Assembly: GCA_027315385.1 (NCBI GenBank)
Contig: DAHUYD010000039.1
Coordinates: forward strand, 1 to 57,678
Reading direction: 5' to 3'
Length of the DNA: 57,678 nucleotides
Origin: Acidobacterium sp.
Lineage (GTDB): Bacteria > Acidobacteriota > Terriglobia > Terriglobales > Acidobacteriaceae
Of the stretch, positions 45,285 through 54,470 are shown in pieces. Below the pieces are notes generated by a model. The model was not told the DNA's origin, ran no database searches, and was given only the letters and a program-made list of their open reading frames with translations. The first letter of the stretch is position 1. Each line of letters begins with the position of its first letter. Position numbers and translations under genes: made by a program.

Positions 45285-46829
45285 TTGAGTACAGTTGTTT
45301 TTGATTCTCGCGCTTCGCTCGACACTGCGCCGGAGCGAACCAGGGAATGGGCAGCGAGCGTACCCCGATCGCTGGCACTGGCCGGGATCGCTCTGCTTGC
45401 CATCCTGATTCACGGGTTTCACCCATATGCGGACGACGCCGGCATCTACGTGTCGGGCGTGGTGCTGGCGCTGCACCCACATCGGTTCGGGGCAGGCACA
45501 CCGTTCATCGCGGACTATACGCACCTGTCGATCTTTTCCTGGCTGGTGGCGGATGTAGTGCGCTTGACGCGGCTGCCGATTTCAGCGGTACTGCTGGGCT
45601 TTCAATTCGGCGGATTCTGGCTCCTGCTGGCAGGCTGCCGACAAATCGCGCGCAGATGCTTCTCTTCGGAAGCGGCAGCCTGGGGCGCGGTCGCCATGGT
45701 GGCCGTGTGCCTGACGGTCCCGGTGGCGGGAACCGGCCTGGTCATGATGGACCCTTATGTCACCAGCCGCACCCTCTCGACACCTTGTACGCTTCTGGCC
45801 ATTTCCGCGGCGCTGGACCGCCGGCTTCTGAAGACCTGCTTGTGGCTGGCGCTGATCGCGGTGATCCATCCTTTGATGGCCATTTACGCCGGGGGCTTCC
45901 TGATCCTGCTGTGGGCCGCGCAGGCGGCCCGCTGGCGCTTGCTGGCGGGATTGACCGTGGCGCCGGTGGCGCTGGGAGCTGCGCTTTGGTACTCGCAGCG
46001 CAACGTTGTGGAGTCCCACGCGTACCGGATCGCGGCGCTCACGCGCGGATATTTTTACCTTGCGCGCTGGCAGTGGTACGAAATCTTCGGACTCATCGGA
46101 CCCGCTCTGTTGTTTGCCGGCTATTGCTGGTGGAAACGTGGCGACTGGAGACGGCCCGATGTGTCGCTGTGCCTCGCGTCTCTGGCCATCGCCTGCAGTT
46201 CGGTCGCGGTGGCGGCGTGTTTTGCCCATCCGGGCAGTCATTCGCACCTGATCGCGCGGCTCCAGACGCTTCGCCCTTTTCTGATCGTCTATCTCGTCCT
46301 GTTTATGGGTCTCGGTGCCCTGCTGGGCCAGCACGTTCTTCGCACCAGGGCCTGGCGATGGGTGCTGATGTTCGGCGTGATCGCCGGGGGGATCTCAGCC
46401 GCGCAGTTCCTCGTCTACACTTCCGCCTCTCACGTTGAGTTGCCCTGGAGACAGCCACGGAACCCATGGGTTCAGGCGTTCCACTGGGTACGGGAGAACA
46501 CGCCGAAGAATGCGGTGTTCGCCCTGGATGCGAATTACATTGACGCGCCCGCGGAAGACACTGAAGGCTTTCGCGCCATTGCGCGGCGGACGTCGATCGC
46601 GGATGCATCGAAGGACGGCGGAGCCGCGGCGATTTTTCCGCAGTTGGCGGAGCAATGGCTGGCCCAAAGCACCGCCTCCAGGAACCTGAGCGGCATCAGC
46701 GATGCCGCTCGGATCCAGCAACTGGCTCCCCTGCATGTCAGCTGGCTGGTCCTGAAGCAGTCTGCCGTGACGGAATTCGATTGCCCGTATCGCAATGCCA
46801 TGGTGAAGGTCTGCCGGCTCGGCAACTGA
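45285..46829 (+). CDS. Polytopic GT-C-like membrane protein of unknown function
   Basis: A 514-aa inner-membrane protein with about ten TM segments (about 28-390) followed by a soluble C-terminal domain of about 110 residues (W-V-R-E-N-T-P-K-N-A-V-F-A-L-D onward). An early loop bears an acidic pair (H-P-Y-A-D-D-A-G), the position of the catalytic aspartates in GT-C enzymes. The C-terminal motif N-T-P-x-x-A-V-F is common in DUF6798-like and mannosyltransferase-like proteins of bacteria. The TTG start at 45285 follows GGAG by about 8 bases. A role using polyprenyl-P-sugar made by the divergent GT2 protein is plausible but inferred. Confidence 0.65.
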   Translation: MSTVVFDSRASLDTAPERTREWAASVPRSLALAGIALLAILIHGFHPYADDAGIYVSGVVLALHPHRFGAGTPFIADYTHLSIFSWLVADVVRLTRLPISAVLLGFQFGGFWLLLAGCRQIARRCFSSEAAAWGAVAMVAVCLTVPVAGTGLVMMDPYVTSRTLSTPCTLLAISAALDRRLLKTCLWLALIAVIHPLMAIYAGGFLILLWAAQAARWRLLAGLTVAPVALGAALWYSQRNVVESHAYRIAALTRGYFYLARWQWYEIFGLIGPALLFAGYCWWKRGDWRRPDVSLCLASLAIACSSVAVAACFAHPGSHSHLIARLQTLRPFLIVYLVLFMGLGALLGQHVLRTRAWRWVLMFGVIAGGISAAQFLVYTSASHVELPWRQPRNPWVQAFHWVRENTPKNAVFALDANYIDAPAEDTEGFRAIARRTSIADASKDGGAAAIFPQLAEQWLAQSTASRNLSGISDAARIQQLAPLHVSWLVLKQSAVTEFDCPYRNAMVKVCRLGN

Positions 46830-46851
46830 GGCGGCCGGCTCGTCCGCAGCC

Positions 46852-47910
46852 TCAATCTGAATCGAGCGCTCTCCTGCGGGTTGCGGGCCGCAAGGGCGGC
46901 TCCTCGCGCAGGATCTGTAGCTCGCGCGCGCTTCGCTCGGCACGAAGTTCGGCAGTCAGCTGCTGACGCCGGGATCCTTCCGGTTCGCACATCTCCATCA
47001 GCCGCTCTGTCTGGTCGAAATTCAGATCGCGGCCCAGTTGCGACGCAGCGGCGCGCAGTACGCGGCGGCGCAGAGCGGGCGCCAGCGCGCGCAGGCGTCC
47101 CAGTTCGAGGCCCACGCTGCCTTCGCTCTGCTGCGTAGAGACGGAGCGTCCTCCGCCGCGCACTGGCTTGCCCGGCAGGATGAGCGGCGGCAGGAGGCGA
47201 GCCAACTCCGTGTCCCACCAGGCTTCTTCGTCGCGGGCAATCGTGGCCATGCGGGCCAGTTGCTGCGCGATGCGGGGATTGAATGCTGCGAGTTGCGGCA
47301 GCAGTTGGTGCCGGACGCGCGTTCGGGTTAACGCCGGGTCCAGATTCGAAGCATCTTCGCGCCAGGGCTGGCCGATCTCGCGGAGCCATGCAACAATCTC
47401 CGCTCGCCGGGTCTTCAGGAACGGCCGCATGATCGATCCGCCGGGGCAGGTCACCACGGGATGAATGCCGCCCAGTCCCTCGGTCCAGGCGCCGCGGATC
47501 AGGCGATGCAGCACCGTCTCCGCCTGATCGTCGAGCGTATGCGCGGTGGCAACCGCGTCGGCTTGTGCCTGCGCCAGCAGTTCGCGGAACCAGGCATAAC
47601 GCAGGTGGCGCGCAGCTTCCTCCAGCGTCCTCTTCTCCGCCTTTGCAGCCTGGGGTGTATCCACACTGTGGCGATGGAGCGGCAGCCTGAGCTGCTCGGC
47701 CAGATCCGCCACAAAGCGCTCATCCTCGTCAGCCTCGGAGCCGCGAATGCCGTGATGCAGATGCGCAACCGAGAGGACCAGACCGATTTCCGGCGCAGCC
47801 TCTCTCAGCGCGCGCAGCAGCCCCACGGAATCGGCACCCCCGGAGACCGCGACCGCCACGCGCATGCCCGCGCGCAGCAGGGTGCGGTCCAGATGGGGCG
47901 CAGGTGTCAC
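46852..47910 (-). CDS. tilS: tRNA(Ile)-lysidine synthetase TilS
   Basis: A 352-aa N-type PP-loop ATPase that converts C34 of tRNA-Ile(CAU) to lysidine. The PP loop is S-G-G-A-D-S (23-28), and H-L-H-H-G-I-R-G, A-T-A-H-T-L-D-D-Q-A-E-T and the following R-P-F-L family motifs are present. A helical C-terminal part follows, shorter than E. coli TilS (432 aa), lacking the final TilS-C domain. The start is GTG. It diverges from a GNAT gene with a 31-bp gap and converges with the GT-C gene. Confidence 0.94.
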   Translation of the reverse strand: MTPAPHLDRTLLRAGMRVAVAVSGGADSVGLLRALREAAPEIGLVLSVAHLHHGIRGSEADEDERFVADLAEQLRLPLHRHSVDTPQAAKAEKRTLEEAARHLRYAWFRELLAQAQADAVATAHTLDDQAETVLHRLIRGAWTEGLGGIHPVVTCPGGSIMRPFLKTRRAEIVAWLREIGQPWREDASNLDPALTRTRVRHQLLPQLAAFNPRIAQQLARMATIARDEEAWWDTELARLLPPLILPGKPVRGGGRSVSTQQSEGSVGLELGRLRALAPALRRRVLRAAASQLGRDLNFDQTERLMEMCEPEGSRRQQLTAELRAERSARELQILREEPPLRPATRRRALDSD

Positions 47911-47941
47911 GCCATCATGCTACAGCCTTATACTGCTCATC

Positions 47942-48412
47942 ATGCTGAAGACCCGACTGGCTACCATCTCAGACGCGGCGCTGATCACACGGCATCGCCG
48001 CCGCATGTTTGTCGATGCCGGGCGCGCCGACACCCCGGTGCTCGGCGTGATGGCCGACGCCCACGAGCCGTGGGTCGTCAAAGAGATCGCCGCGGAGCGG
48101 TATCTGGGCTGGATCACCGAGGACGACGGCAAGCCGGTGGCGGGCGCCGGCCTGCTGCTGCTGGATTGGCCGCCGCATCCGCTCGATCCGCGGTCCACGC
48201 AGCGCGGCTATTTGCTGAATGTTTACGTCGAGCCCGAGTATCGCCGCCGCCGCCTCGCCAGCAACCTGATTGAGTTAGCTCTGGCGGAGGCTCGCCGGCG
48301 ATACATCCGCGTGGTCGCCCTTCACTCCACGGACGAGGGACGCCGGCTCTACGAGGCGAACGGGTTTCGCAGCACGAACGAGATGTTCTACGTGGAGCCG
48401 ATCGAGCCGTAG
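47942..48412 (+). CDS. GNAT-family N-acetyltransferase
   Basis: A 156-aa acetyltransferase. The acetyl-CoA-binding motif A is L-L-N-V-Y-V-E-P-E-Y-R-R-R-R-L-A-S-N-L (RxxxR/A variant), followed by V-V-A-L-H-S-T-D-E-G-R-R-L-Y-E-A-N-G-F (motif B). The substrate is unknown. The ATG at 47942 fits the usual start (M-L-K-T-R-L-A-T-I-S-D-A); the open frame upstream overlaps tilS antisense. It converges with rbsK across 4 bp. Confidence 0.88.
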   Translation: MLKTRLATISDAALITRHRRRMFVDAGRADTPVLGVMADAHEPWVVKEIAAERYLGWITEDDGKPVAGAGLLLLDWPPHPLDPRSTQRGYLLNVYVEPEYRRRRLASNLIELALAEARRRYIRVVALHSTDEGRRLYEANGFRSTNEMFYVEPIEP

Positions 48413-48416
48413 AGTA

Positions 48417-49346
48417 TCAGCAGCCTTTTTGCAGGAGCGCATCCACCTCGGAGCGCAGAGGCATGGAGGGTGCCGTTCCCGGCCGCGTGACGGATATCGC
48501 ACCCACGGCGCAGCCGAAACGCACGGCATCGACGATATCGCAGCCTTCGGCGAGCGCCACCGCCAATCCGCCGTTGAAGGCGTCGCCTGCGCCGGTGGTG
48601 TCGACGACATCGCCCGCGCGGAATGCCGGTACGTGCCGGCGGAGGCTGGCGTTCCTGACCACCGCGCCCTGGGCGCCGAGCGTGATGATGGCATTCCGCG
48701 CGCCGCGCTTCAGCAGCGCCTCGGCCGCGCGATAAGCATCTGCCGGCGATGCGATCCTGATCCCGGTGATAATTTCCGCCTCCGTTTCGTTCGGCGTTAT
48801 GTAGTCGCAATGCGGAAAGAGCGAGGCGGGCAATGCGCGGCCAGGGGCGGGGTTCAAAATGGTCGGAACGCCGAGCGAGTGGGCCAGTTCCAGGCCGAAT
48901 CCCACGGTGGGCAGAGCCAGCTCCAGCTGGGTTAGAAAGACGGCTGAGAGCGCGATGCGTTCCCGCGCCTGGGCGACCTCTTCGGGGGTCAGCTCCAAAC
49001 ACGCGCCAGGAATGACGACGATGGAATTCTCGCCGCTGTTCGCGTGGATCACGATAGAGGCTGCGCCGGTTGGCGAATCCGTCTCCAGCAGGTGCGTGGT
49101 ATCGATGCCTTCGTCGCGGTAGGTTTTGCGCGCCATATCGCCGAAAAGATCCCGGCCAAGCTTGCTGATGAAGCTCACCTGCGCGCCGGCGCGAGCGGCA
49201 GCGACGGCCTGGTTCGATCCCTTGCCGCCGGGGCCCATAAGGAAGCTGCTGCCCATGTAGGTTTCGCCCCACGCCGGCAGCCTGTCCGTCCGGAACGCGA
49301 GGTCTGTCACATAGCTGCCCATCACGGTAACCCAGCGCTTGCTCAT
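48417..49346 (-). CDS. rbsK: Ribokinase
   Basis: A 309-aa PfkB-family sugar kinase, ATP + D-ribose to ribose 5-phosphate. G-G-K-G-S-N-Q-A lies at 40-47 and the signature D-T-T-G-A-G-D-A-F-N-G-G at 249-260, with catalytic base D255. The N-E-T-E-A-E segment is typical of ribokinase. AGGATGA precedes the ATG. It lies 67 bp downstream of a sugar permease of the GRP/RbsU type on the same strand, so the pair likely imports and phosphorylates ribose or a similar sugar, feeding prs. Confidence 0.9.
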   Translation of the reverse strand: MSKRWVTVMGSYVTDLAFRTDRLPAWGETYMGSSFLMGPGGKGSNQAVAAARAGAQVSFISKLGRDLFGDMARKTYRDEGIDTTHLLETDSPTGAASIVIHANSGENSIVVIPGACLELTPEEVAQARERIALSAVFLTQLELALPTVGFGLELAHSLGVPTILNPAPGRALPASLFPHCDYITPNETEAEIITGIRIASPADAYRAAEALLKRGARNAIITLGAQGAVVRNASLRRHVPAFRAGDVVDTTGAGDAFNGGLAVALAEGCDIVDAVRFGCAVGAISVTRPGTAPSMPLRSEVDALLQKGC

Positions 49347-49413
49347 TCATCCTCGTTTCTTTTGAATTTGACTATCTGCTCGCATGAGCGGTCGTACTGC
49401 GATCGGCTCGGAT

Positions 49414-50394
49414 TTAAGCGACATACGCCCTGGCAATCAGCACCAGCGCCAGCATGTAGGCTGCAAACATCGCGGCCAGATAGCCTTTGGCGCGGGCGTT
49501 GGCGCCGCGAAACTCCTTCCAGGCGAAGACGCCCCACAAACATGCCACCATGGGCGAGGCCTGCCCGATGGCGTAGGAGATTGCTACGCCCACCAGAGAC
49601 GCGGCCACGAAATTGAAGACCGTGCCAAGTCCCCAGATGCCCCCGCCAAGCAACCCCAGCGCATGATACGAAGCCGGAGCGCGAAAATACTCGGGCATCG
49701 CGACCGGCGTACCGGCGATGGGCTTTCGCATCAGGATCGGGTTGAACAGGAAGCAGCAGATCAGCGCGCCCAGCGTAAGAAACACCGCCGTGGTGTAGGG
49801 GGTAAGCGTCGCGCCACGCGTCATGGCCCGCGTGACAAAGGGGGCAAAGATGCCCATCAACAGACCGGAGATGACGCAAACGGCCACGCCGCGCCGCGAG
49901 GCGGCGTTACCGCCGGTGCGCAGTGCTCCGTAAGCCTTGCCGATCAGCACCAGCGCCACGAGCGCCATGGCTATCCCCGCTGCCAGCAGGGCGGCGCTGC
50001 CCCGCGGCTGCAGCGCGTAGCTCAGCACCTCGCCTTCCACCAGCGCGATGCCGATGGAAACCGGGAAGGCAATGGCCAGGCCGACGATCTCGATGCCCGC
50101 GACAAGCAGCGTGTTGGCGATGTTGAAGATAAAGCCGCCAAGCGCGGCGTAGAAAAGATTGATATCGTCAGCTGCGTGCAGGTTGGTCAGGAACGCCGTG
50201 GGGCCTTCGCTCGGGCTGCCCAGAGTGAAGGCGAGCAACAGCGCCGCCAGAAATATTCCGAATGTGTAATCCCAGTAATACAGCTCGAAGCGGTATTTTT
50301 TGGTCCCCTTGAATGTGTTGGCGAACGAGCCCCAGCAGACGGTGCTCGTGATGGTCATCAGCAACGCAGCGTGAAACGTGGTGGGCGCGAACAT
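49414..50394 (-). CDS. GRP/RbsU-type sugar permease (drug/metabolite transporter superfamily)
   Basis: A 326-aa protein with ten TM helices. The first helix carries S-T-V-C-W-G-S-F-A-N-T-F-K, a hallmark of ureide-permease/GlcU-RbsU-like carriers in the DMT superfamily. G-G-F-I-F-N-I-A-N and G-G-G-I-W-G-L-G-T are duplicated-half motifs. Coupling with ribokinase suggests ribose (RbsU-like) uptake; L-rhamnose or ureides cannot be excluded. The ATG at 50394 is preferred to the GTG at 50406, because a GGAG lies about 12 bases upstream of it. Confidence 0.78.
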   Translation of the reverse strand: MFAPTTFHAALLMTITSTVCWGSFANTFKGTKKYRFELYYWDYTFGIFLAALLLAFTLGSPSEGPTAFLTNLHAADDINLFYAALGGFIFNIANTLLVAGIEIVGLAIAFPVSIGIALVEGEVLSYALQPRGSAALLAAGIAMALVALVLIGKAYGALRTGGNAASRRGVAVCVISGLLMGIFAPFVTRAMTRGATLTPYTTAVFLTLGALICCFLFNPILMRKPIAGTPVAMPEYFRAPASYHALGLLGGGIWGLGTVFNFVAASLVGVAISYAIGQASPMVACLWGVFAWKEFRGANARAKGYLAAMFAAYMLALVLIARAYVA

Positions 50395-50562
50395 GCGTTG
50401 CGGCACTCCTCAATGCAGTGGACTGGTTGCGGGTCCCCGCCATTATGCGCCGGTGGGGCCGTGGTTGTAACCGTCGGCATGCGGAACGCGCCGGAAATTG
50501 GGAAGATGCGCCAGAGGCGCAGGCTTTGCGCAGGTCGACAGGAGAAATGCTCTAATCGAAAC

Positions 50563-53382
50563 ATGCCGTCTCTCTGGAAGCCGGAAAACTGGGCTGAGCG
50601 CCTGGCTGAACTGGAAGCGCGCGCGGGAGAGATGAAGGAAGCTCCGCTGCGGCGCGATGTACGCTCGCTGGGTGTGCTGCTGGGGCGCGTGCTGCGCGAA
50701 CAGGCAGGCGACCCCCTGTTTGGGATGGTCGAGGAGTTGCGGCAGTCGGCGATCCGCCGTCGCGAAGCGCAGGCGCAGGGGCGCAGCGGCGAGGCCGAAG
50801 ATCTCATGCAAACCGCAGTGCTGGCGGCGAGCGGGCTGACCGTGGATGAAGCCTACCGGCTCAGCCGGGCCTTTGCATTCTATTTCGAGCTGATTAACCT
50901 GGCGGAGACGAATCATCGCAAGCGGCGGCGCCTCTCGCTGCAAATCGGCGGCGGCGAGGCAAAGCGCGGAGCGCAGCGCGGTGAGTTGCGCGGCACGCTG
51001 CGGGCGATGCGCGAGGCAGGGATCTCCGCCGGGAACGCGATGCAATGGCTTTCGCGGATTCTCGTTGTGCCCGTGTTCACCGCGCATCCCACGGAGATCG
51101 CGCGCCGCACCGTGCTGATGAAGCGGCGGCGGATGGGCGAGTATCTGGAGCGGCTCGACCGCATTCCGGTTCCCGAAGAAGAGCTGGCGTCGCTGGAAGA
51201 GGCGCTGACGGCGGAGATTACCGCCCTGTGGCAAACGGATGAGGTACGCAGCCGGCGGCCGGCCGTGGCGGATGAGATCCGCATGGGCCTGGACTACTAC
51301 GATGTCTCGATCTTCGATACGCTGCCGGGGCTGTACGCCGAGGTGGCCGCGGCGCTGAAGAGCGAGTACGGCCTGGAGGTGGAGCTGACGGAGCTGCCGC
51401 TGCTGCTGCGCTTCGGCTCGTGGATCGGCGGGGATCGCGACGGAAATCCGTTTGTGACCCCGGAGGTGACGCGCGAGGCAATCAGGACCGCAAGGGCGCG
51501 GTTGCTGGATTTTTACGACCAGAGGCTGCGCCAGATGATCGATCTGCTGACGACCAGCGCGCAGCAACTGCCCGTGAGCGAGGAGTTATTGGGCCATCTG
51601 AAGAATTTCCAGGCGGAACTGCACCTGAGCGCCGACGCGATGTTCGGCACCAGCTTCGAATTCGAGATGTACCGGCGATATCTCATCTGCGTGCGGGCGC
51701 GCCTGCTGAATACCGCAGGCAAGCCGAGCTCCGATCCGGAGATGCTGGAAACCGCGCGGGCACGACTCGCGGCCTACTGTTCGGCTGCGGACTTTCTCGA
51801 CGATCTGCAGGTGGTGCGGCGCAGCCTGGCGCAGAACCGCGGCGTGCGGCTGGCGGAGACGCTGATTGATCCTCTGCTGCTGATGGTGCGGACCTTCGGG
51901 CTGCACCTGCATACGCTGGATATCCGTCAGCACGCTCGGGTGCACAAAAGGGCGCTGGAGGAAGCGTCGGCGTGGTGCGCGAAAGAGAGCGGTACGGCGC
52001 CGGGTCCGCTGAGCGCGGAGACGCGCGATGTGCTGGAGACGTTTCGCGTGATCGCGGAGATCAAGGCGGGGTGCAGCCCGGAAGCGATCCGGCAATACAT
52101 CGTCAGCGGAGCATCGTGCGTGGAAGATGTGCTGGCGGTGGTCTGGTTGGCGCGGCTCGGCGGCGTGGAGGTAGCGGGGCGAGGCAGAGATCCCGGCCTC
52201 ATGCCGGTGCCGCTCTTCGAGTCGATCGAGGATTTGCGGCGCGCGCCAGAGATTTGCCGTGAGCTGTGGACGAATCCGGGCTACAGAAAGCTCCTGGAAT
52301 CCTGGAACAATGCGCAGGAAGTGATGCTGGGCTACTCCGATTCGAATAAGGACGGAGGCATGCTGACCAGCACATGGGAGATTTTTCGCGCGCATCGCGC
52401 ACTGCATGAGGTGGCGAGGGAGTGCGGCGTGCAGCTGCGGCTCTTCCACGGACGCGGCGGAACAGTGGGACGCGGCGGAGGACCGACTCATCGCGCCATC
52501 TATGCGCAGCCGATGGGCGCCTTCGAGGGGCAGATTCGGATCACCGAGCAGGGCGAGGTGCTGAACTGGAAGTACTCAGACGTGGTGGTGGCGGAGCGGA
52601 ATCTGGAGCTGATGATTGCAGCGTCGCTGGACGCGCTCGCGCGGCCGAATGCGCTGATTCCGGGCGCGCATTTTTCGGGCGTGATGCAGCCGGAATGGGA
52701 ATCCGCGCTCGGAGAGCTGTCGGAGATTTCGTTCCGGCACTATCGCGAGCGGATACTGGGCGATCCGGAACTGCTGCACTACTTTGAGTTGGCCACTCCG
52801 GTGGGCGAGCTGGAGCATGCGCGGATTGGTTCGCGCCCTGCGCGCCGGCGCGGACAGATGGATTTCTCCAATCTGCGCGCCATTCCGTGGGTCTTCGGCT
52901 GGACGCAGAGCCGGCTGCTGGTTCCAGCCTGGTTTGGGGTGGGCACCGCACTCACGGAATATGCGAAGAGGCCCGGAGCGATGAAGCTGCTGCGGGCGAT
53001 GATGGCGGATTTTCCGCTCTTCACCGATCTGGTGCGCAATGTGGAGATGGCCCTGGCGAAGGCAGACCCTGGGATCGCCTCTCTGTATGCGTCCCTTGTT
53101 CCGAATGAGGCCCTGCGGGCACGGGTTTTCGGAATGCTGAAAGCCGAGCTCGAGCGCACGCGCGAGGCGGTACTGGCCGTCACAGGACAGAACGACCTGC
53201 TGGATGCCAATCCGGTGCTGGCGCGATCCATCCTGCTGCGCAATCCTTACGTTGACCCTATGAGCCTGATTCAGGTAGACCTGCTGCGCCGGAAACGCGC
53301 GGGCGAGGACACCGACGAGGTCAATCGCGCGATTGCAGGGACGATCAGTGGGATTGCGGCGGGACTGCGGAACACCGGCTGA
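50563..53382 (+). CDS. ppc: Phosphoenolpyruvate carboxylase
   Basis: A 939-aa enzyme, PEP + bicarbonate to oxaloacetate, the anaplerotic supply for the TCA cycle. Catalytic H175 lies in V-F-T-A-H-P-T-E-I-A-R-R. The second signature L-F-H-G-R-G-G-T-V-G-R-G-G-G-P (R631) and G-Y-S-D-S-N-K-D-G-G are complete. The C-terminal R-N-T-G is the conserved tail. Length fits bacterial PEPC (about 880-940). The frame stays open far upstream (to 49384), but that is antisense to the permease gene; M-P-S-L-W at 50563 is the sensible start, with a GGAG rather far upstream. Confidence 0.96.
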   Translation: MPSLWKPENWAERLAELEARAGEMKEAPLRRDVRSLGVLLGRVLREQAGDPLFGMVEELRQSAIRRREAQAQGRSGEAEDLMQTAVLAASGLTVDEAYRLSRAFAFYFELINLAETNHRKRRRLSLQIGGGEAKRGAQRGELRGTLRAMREAGISAGNAMQWLSRILVVPVFTAHPTEIARRTVLMKRRRMGEYLERLDRIPVPEEELASLEEALTAEITALWQTDEVRSRRPAVADEIRMGLDYYDVSIFDTLPGLYAEVAAALKSEYGLEVELTELPLLLRFGSWIGGDRDGNPFVTPEVTREAIRTARARLLDFYDQRLRQMIDLLTTSAQQLPVSEELLGHLKNFQAELHLSADAMFGTSFEFEMYRRYLICVRARLLNTAGKPSSDPEMLETARARLAAYCSAADFLDDLQVVRRSLAQNRGVRLAETLIDPLLLMVRTFGLHLHTLDIRQHARVHKRALEEASAWCAKESGTAPGPLSAETRDVLETFRVIAEIKAGCSPEAIRQYIVSGASCVEDVLAVVWLARLGGVEVAGRGRDPGLMPVPLFESIEDLRRAPEICRELWTNPGYRKLLESWNNAQEVMLGYSDSNKDGGMLTSTWEIFRAHRALHEVARECGVQLRLFHGRGGTVGRGGGPTHRAIYAQPMGAFEGQIRITEQGEVLNWKYSDVVVAERNLELMIAASLDALARPNALIPGAHFSGVMQPEWESALGELSEISFRHYRERILGDPELLHYFELATPVGELEHARIGSRPARRRGQMDFSNLRAIPWVFGWTQSRLLVPAWFGVGTALTEYAKRPGAMKLLRAMMADFPLFTDLVRNVEMALAKADPGIASLYASLVPNEALRARVFGMLKAELERTREAVLAVTGQNDLLDANPVLARSILLRNPYVDPMSLIQVDLLRRKRAGEDTDEVNRAIAGTISGIAAGLRNTG

Positions 53383-53525
53383 AGGCGGGTGACTCGCCGC
53401 GGGATTCCGAAATGGCACCCCGGTTGCGCGCGGTTCCGAATGCGGAATGGGTCTGAGAGATTTCTTACCGAGATCGCTGAAGGCTATGGGGTTTCTCTTA
53501 GGCTTGACGCATGGAGGAACCTGCG

Positions 53526-54440
53526 ATGCATCCAGCCACCAAGTCCGCGGGCCCGGCCGACGACCTTCACGCGATCCTTAACCGCTTTCAGACATGGGCG
53601 GGAAAACTGCCGGAAAACCATAGCGGGCACGAGCAGAGTGCGACAGGCGTTCGCGAGATTCCGATGGAAGAAGCGATGCGACAGCTGCGAAGCCGCCGCG
53701 CGATACCCGTTGCTGAGCGAGTTCACGCGTCTCCGCCGCCGCAGGCGCCCGAAGCCTGTGAGATACAGCCGGCACCTGTGTGGAAGCCTGCCGCGGTAGC
53801 CGAGTGCGCTGCTCCGGCAACGACGAAGTTGACTTCAGAATCGCTGCCCGAAGCAAAGCCTTCGGCGAAGAAAAAGGCTGGAGCGCCTGCGGTAAGGAAA
53901 ATTCAACTGGTAAGGCGCGGGCCGGCTGGGGAAGCAAAGGCCGGGAAGCCTCGGCCCCCGGCTTCAGTGCAGGCGAGCGAGACGAAACAAGCCGGCACCC
54001 GGCAGCCTGATACCTGCAAGTCAGCGAAGCGGCCGCGAGCAGCAGGGAAAAAATCCGCGAAGACGCCGAGGAAAGCAGAGTTTCGCGAGGTGCTGGCTCG
54101 CAGCGTGCGAGCGGAGAAGCCGAAAAGCAGGCAGGAGCGGCAGCAGAGGGTTTCAGTACGGTTGTCGAGCGCCGAAGAGCGGCTGCTGCAGAAGCGCGCG
54201 AAAGAGACTGGACTGACTGTCTCAGAATATTTGCGGCGCAGCGTGCGGGAGGCGGAAGCTTCGCGACCGGAAGAGCAGAGGAACCAGACGGAGATTCCAA
54301 AACGCGGCAGTCATCCTGCGGCCCCATCGCCGCTCTTCGCGGCTTCAACGCCGCAAAACAGCTCGGGGCTGGGCGGGTGGCTGTCGCTGCTTCGGAACCG
54401 GTTCCTGGCCTCGCCCGCGCGAATTTCGGAACGCGCATAG
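53526..54440 (+). CDS. Low-complexity protein with ribbon-helix-helix (MobC-like) segment
   Basis: A 304-aa protein. A short N-terminal helix (L-H-A-I-L-N-R-F-Q-T-W-A-G-K) is followed by about 150 residues rich in Ala, Pro and Lys. Near 205-240 comes R-V-S-V-R-L-S-S-A-E-E-R-L-L with T-V-S-E-Y-L-R-R-S-V-R-E, the pattern of a ribbon-helix-helix DNA-binding domain as in relaxosome MobC proteins. A basic C-terminal tail follows. DNA binding is inferred; no relaxase or plasmid gene is nearby. The ATG at 53526 is preferred over 53511 because GAGGAA lies about 8 bases upstream. It converges with hemH. Confidence 0.6.
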   Translation: MHPATKSAGPADDLHAILNRFQTWAGKLPENHSGHEQSATGVREIPMEEAMRQLRSRRAIPVAERVHASPPPQAPEACEIQPAPVWKPAAVAECAAPATTKLTSESLPEAKPSAKKKAGAPAVRKIQLVRRGPAGEAKAGKPRPPASVQASETKQAGTRQPDTCKSAKRPRAAGKKSAKTPRKAEFREVLARSVRAEKPKSRQERQQRVSVRLSSAEERLLQKRAKETGLTVSEYLRRSVREAEASRPEEQRNQTEIPKRGSHPAAPSPLFAASTPQNSSGLGGWLSLLRNRFLASPARISERA

Positions 54441-54470
54441 GCTGCCATGCGCGGAAGGGCCTCCGGAAGT

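Noticed and set aside
49384-50562. Upstream part of the 1332-aa frame ending in ppc
   Set aside because: It is antisense to the sugar permease; PEPC homology starts at M-P-S-L-W.
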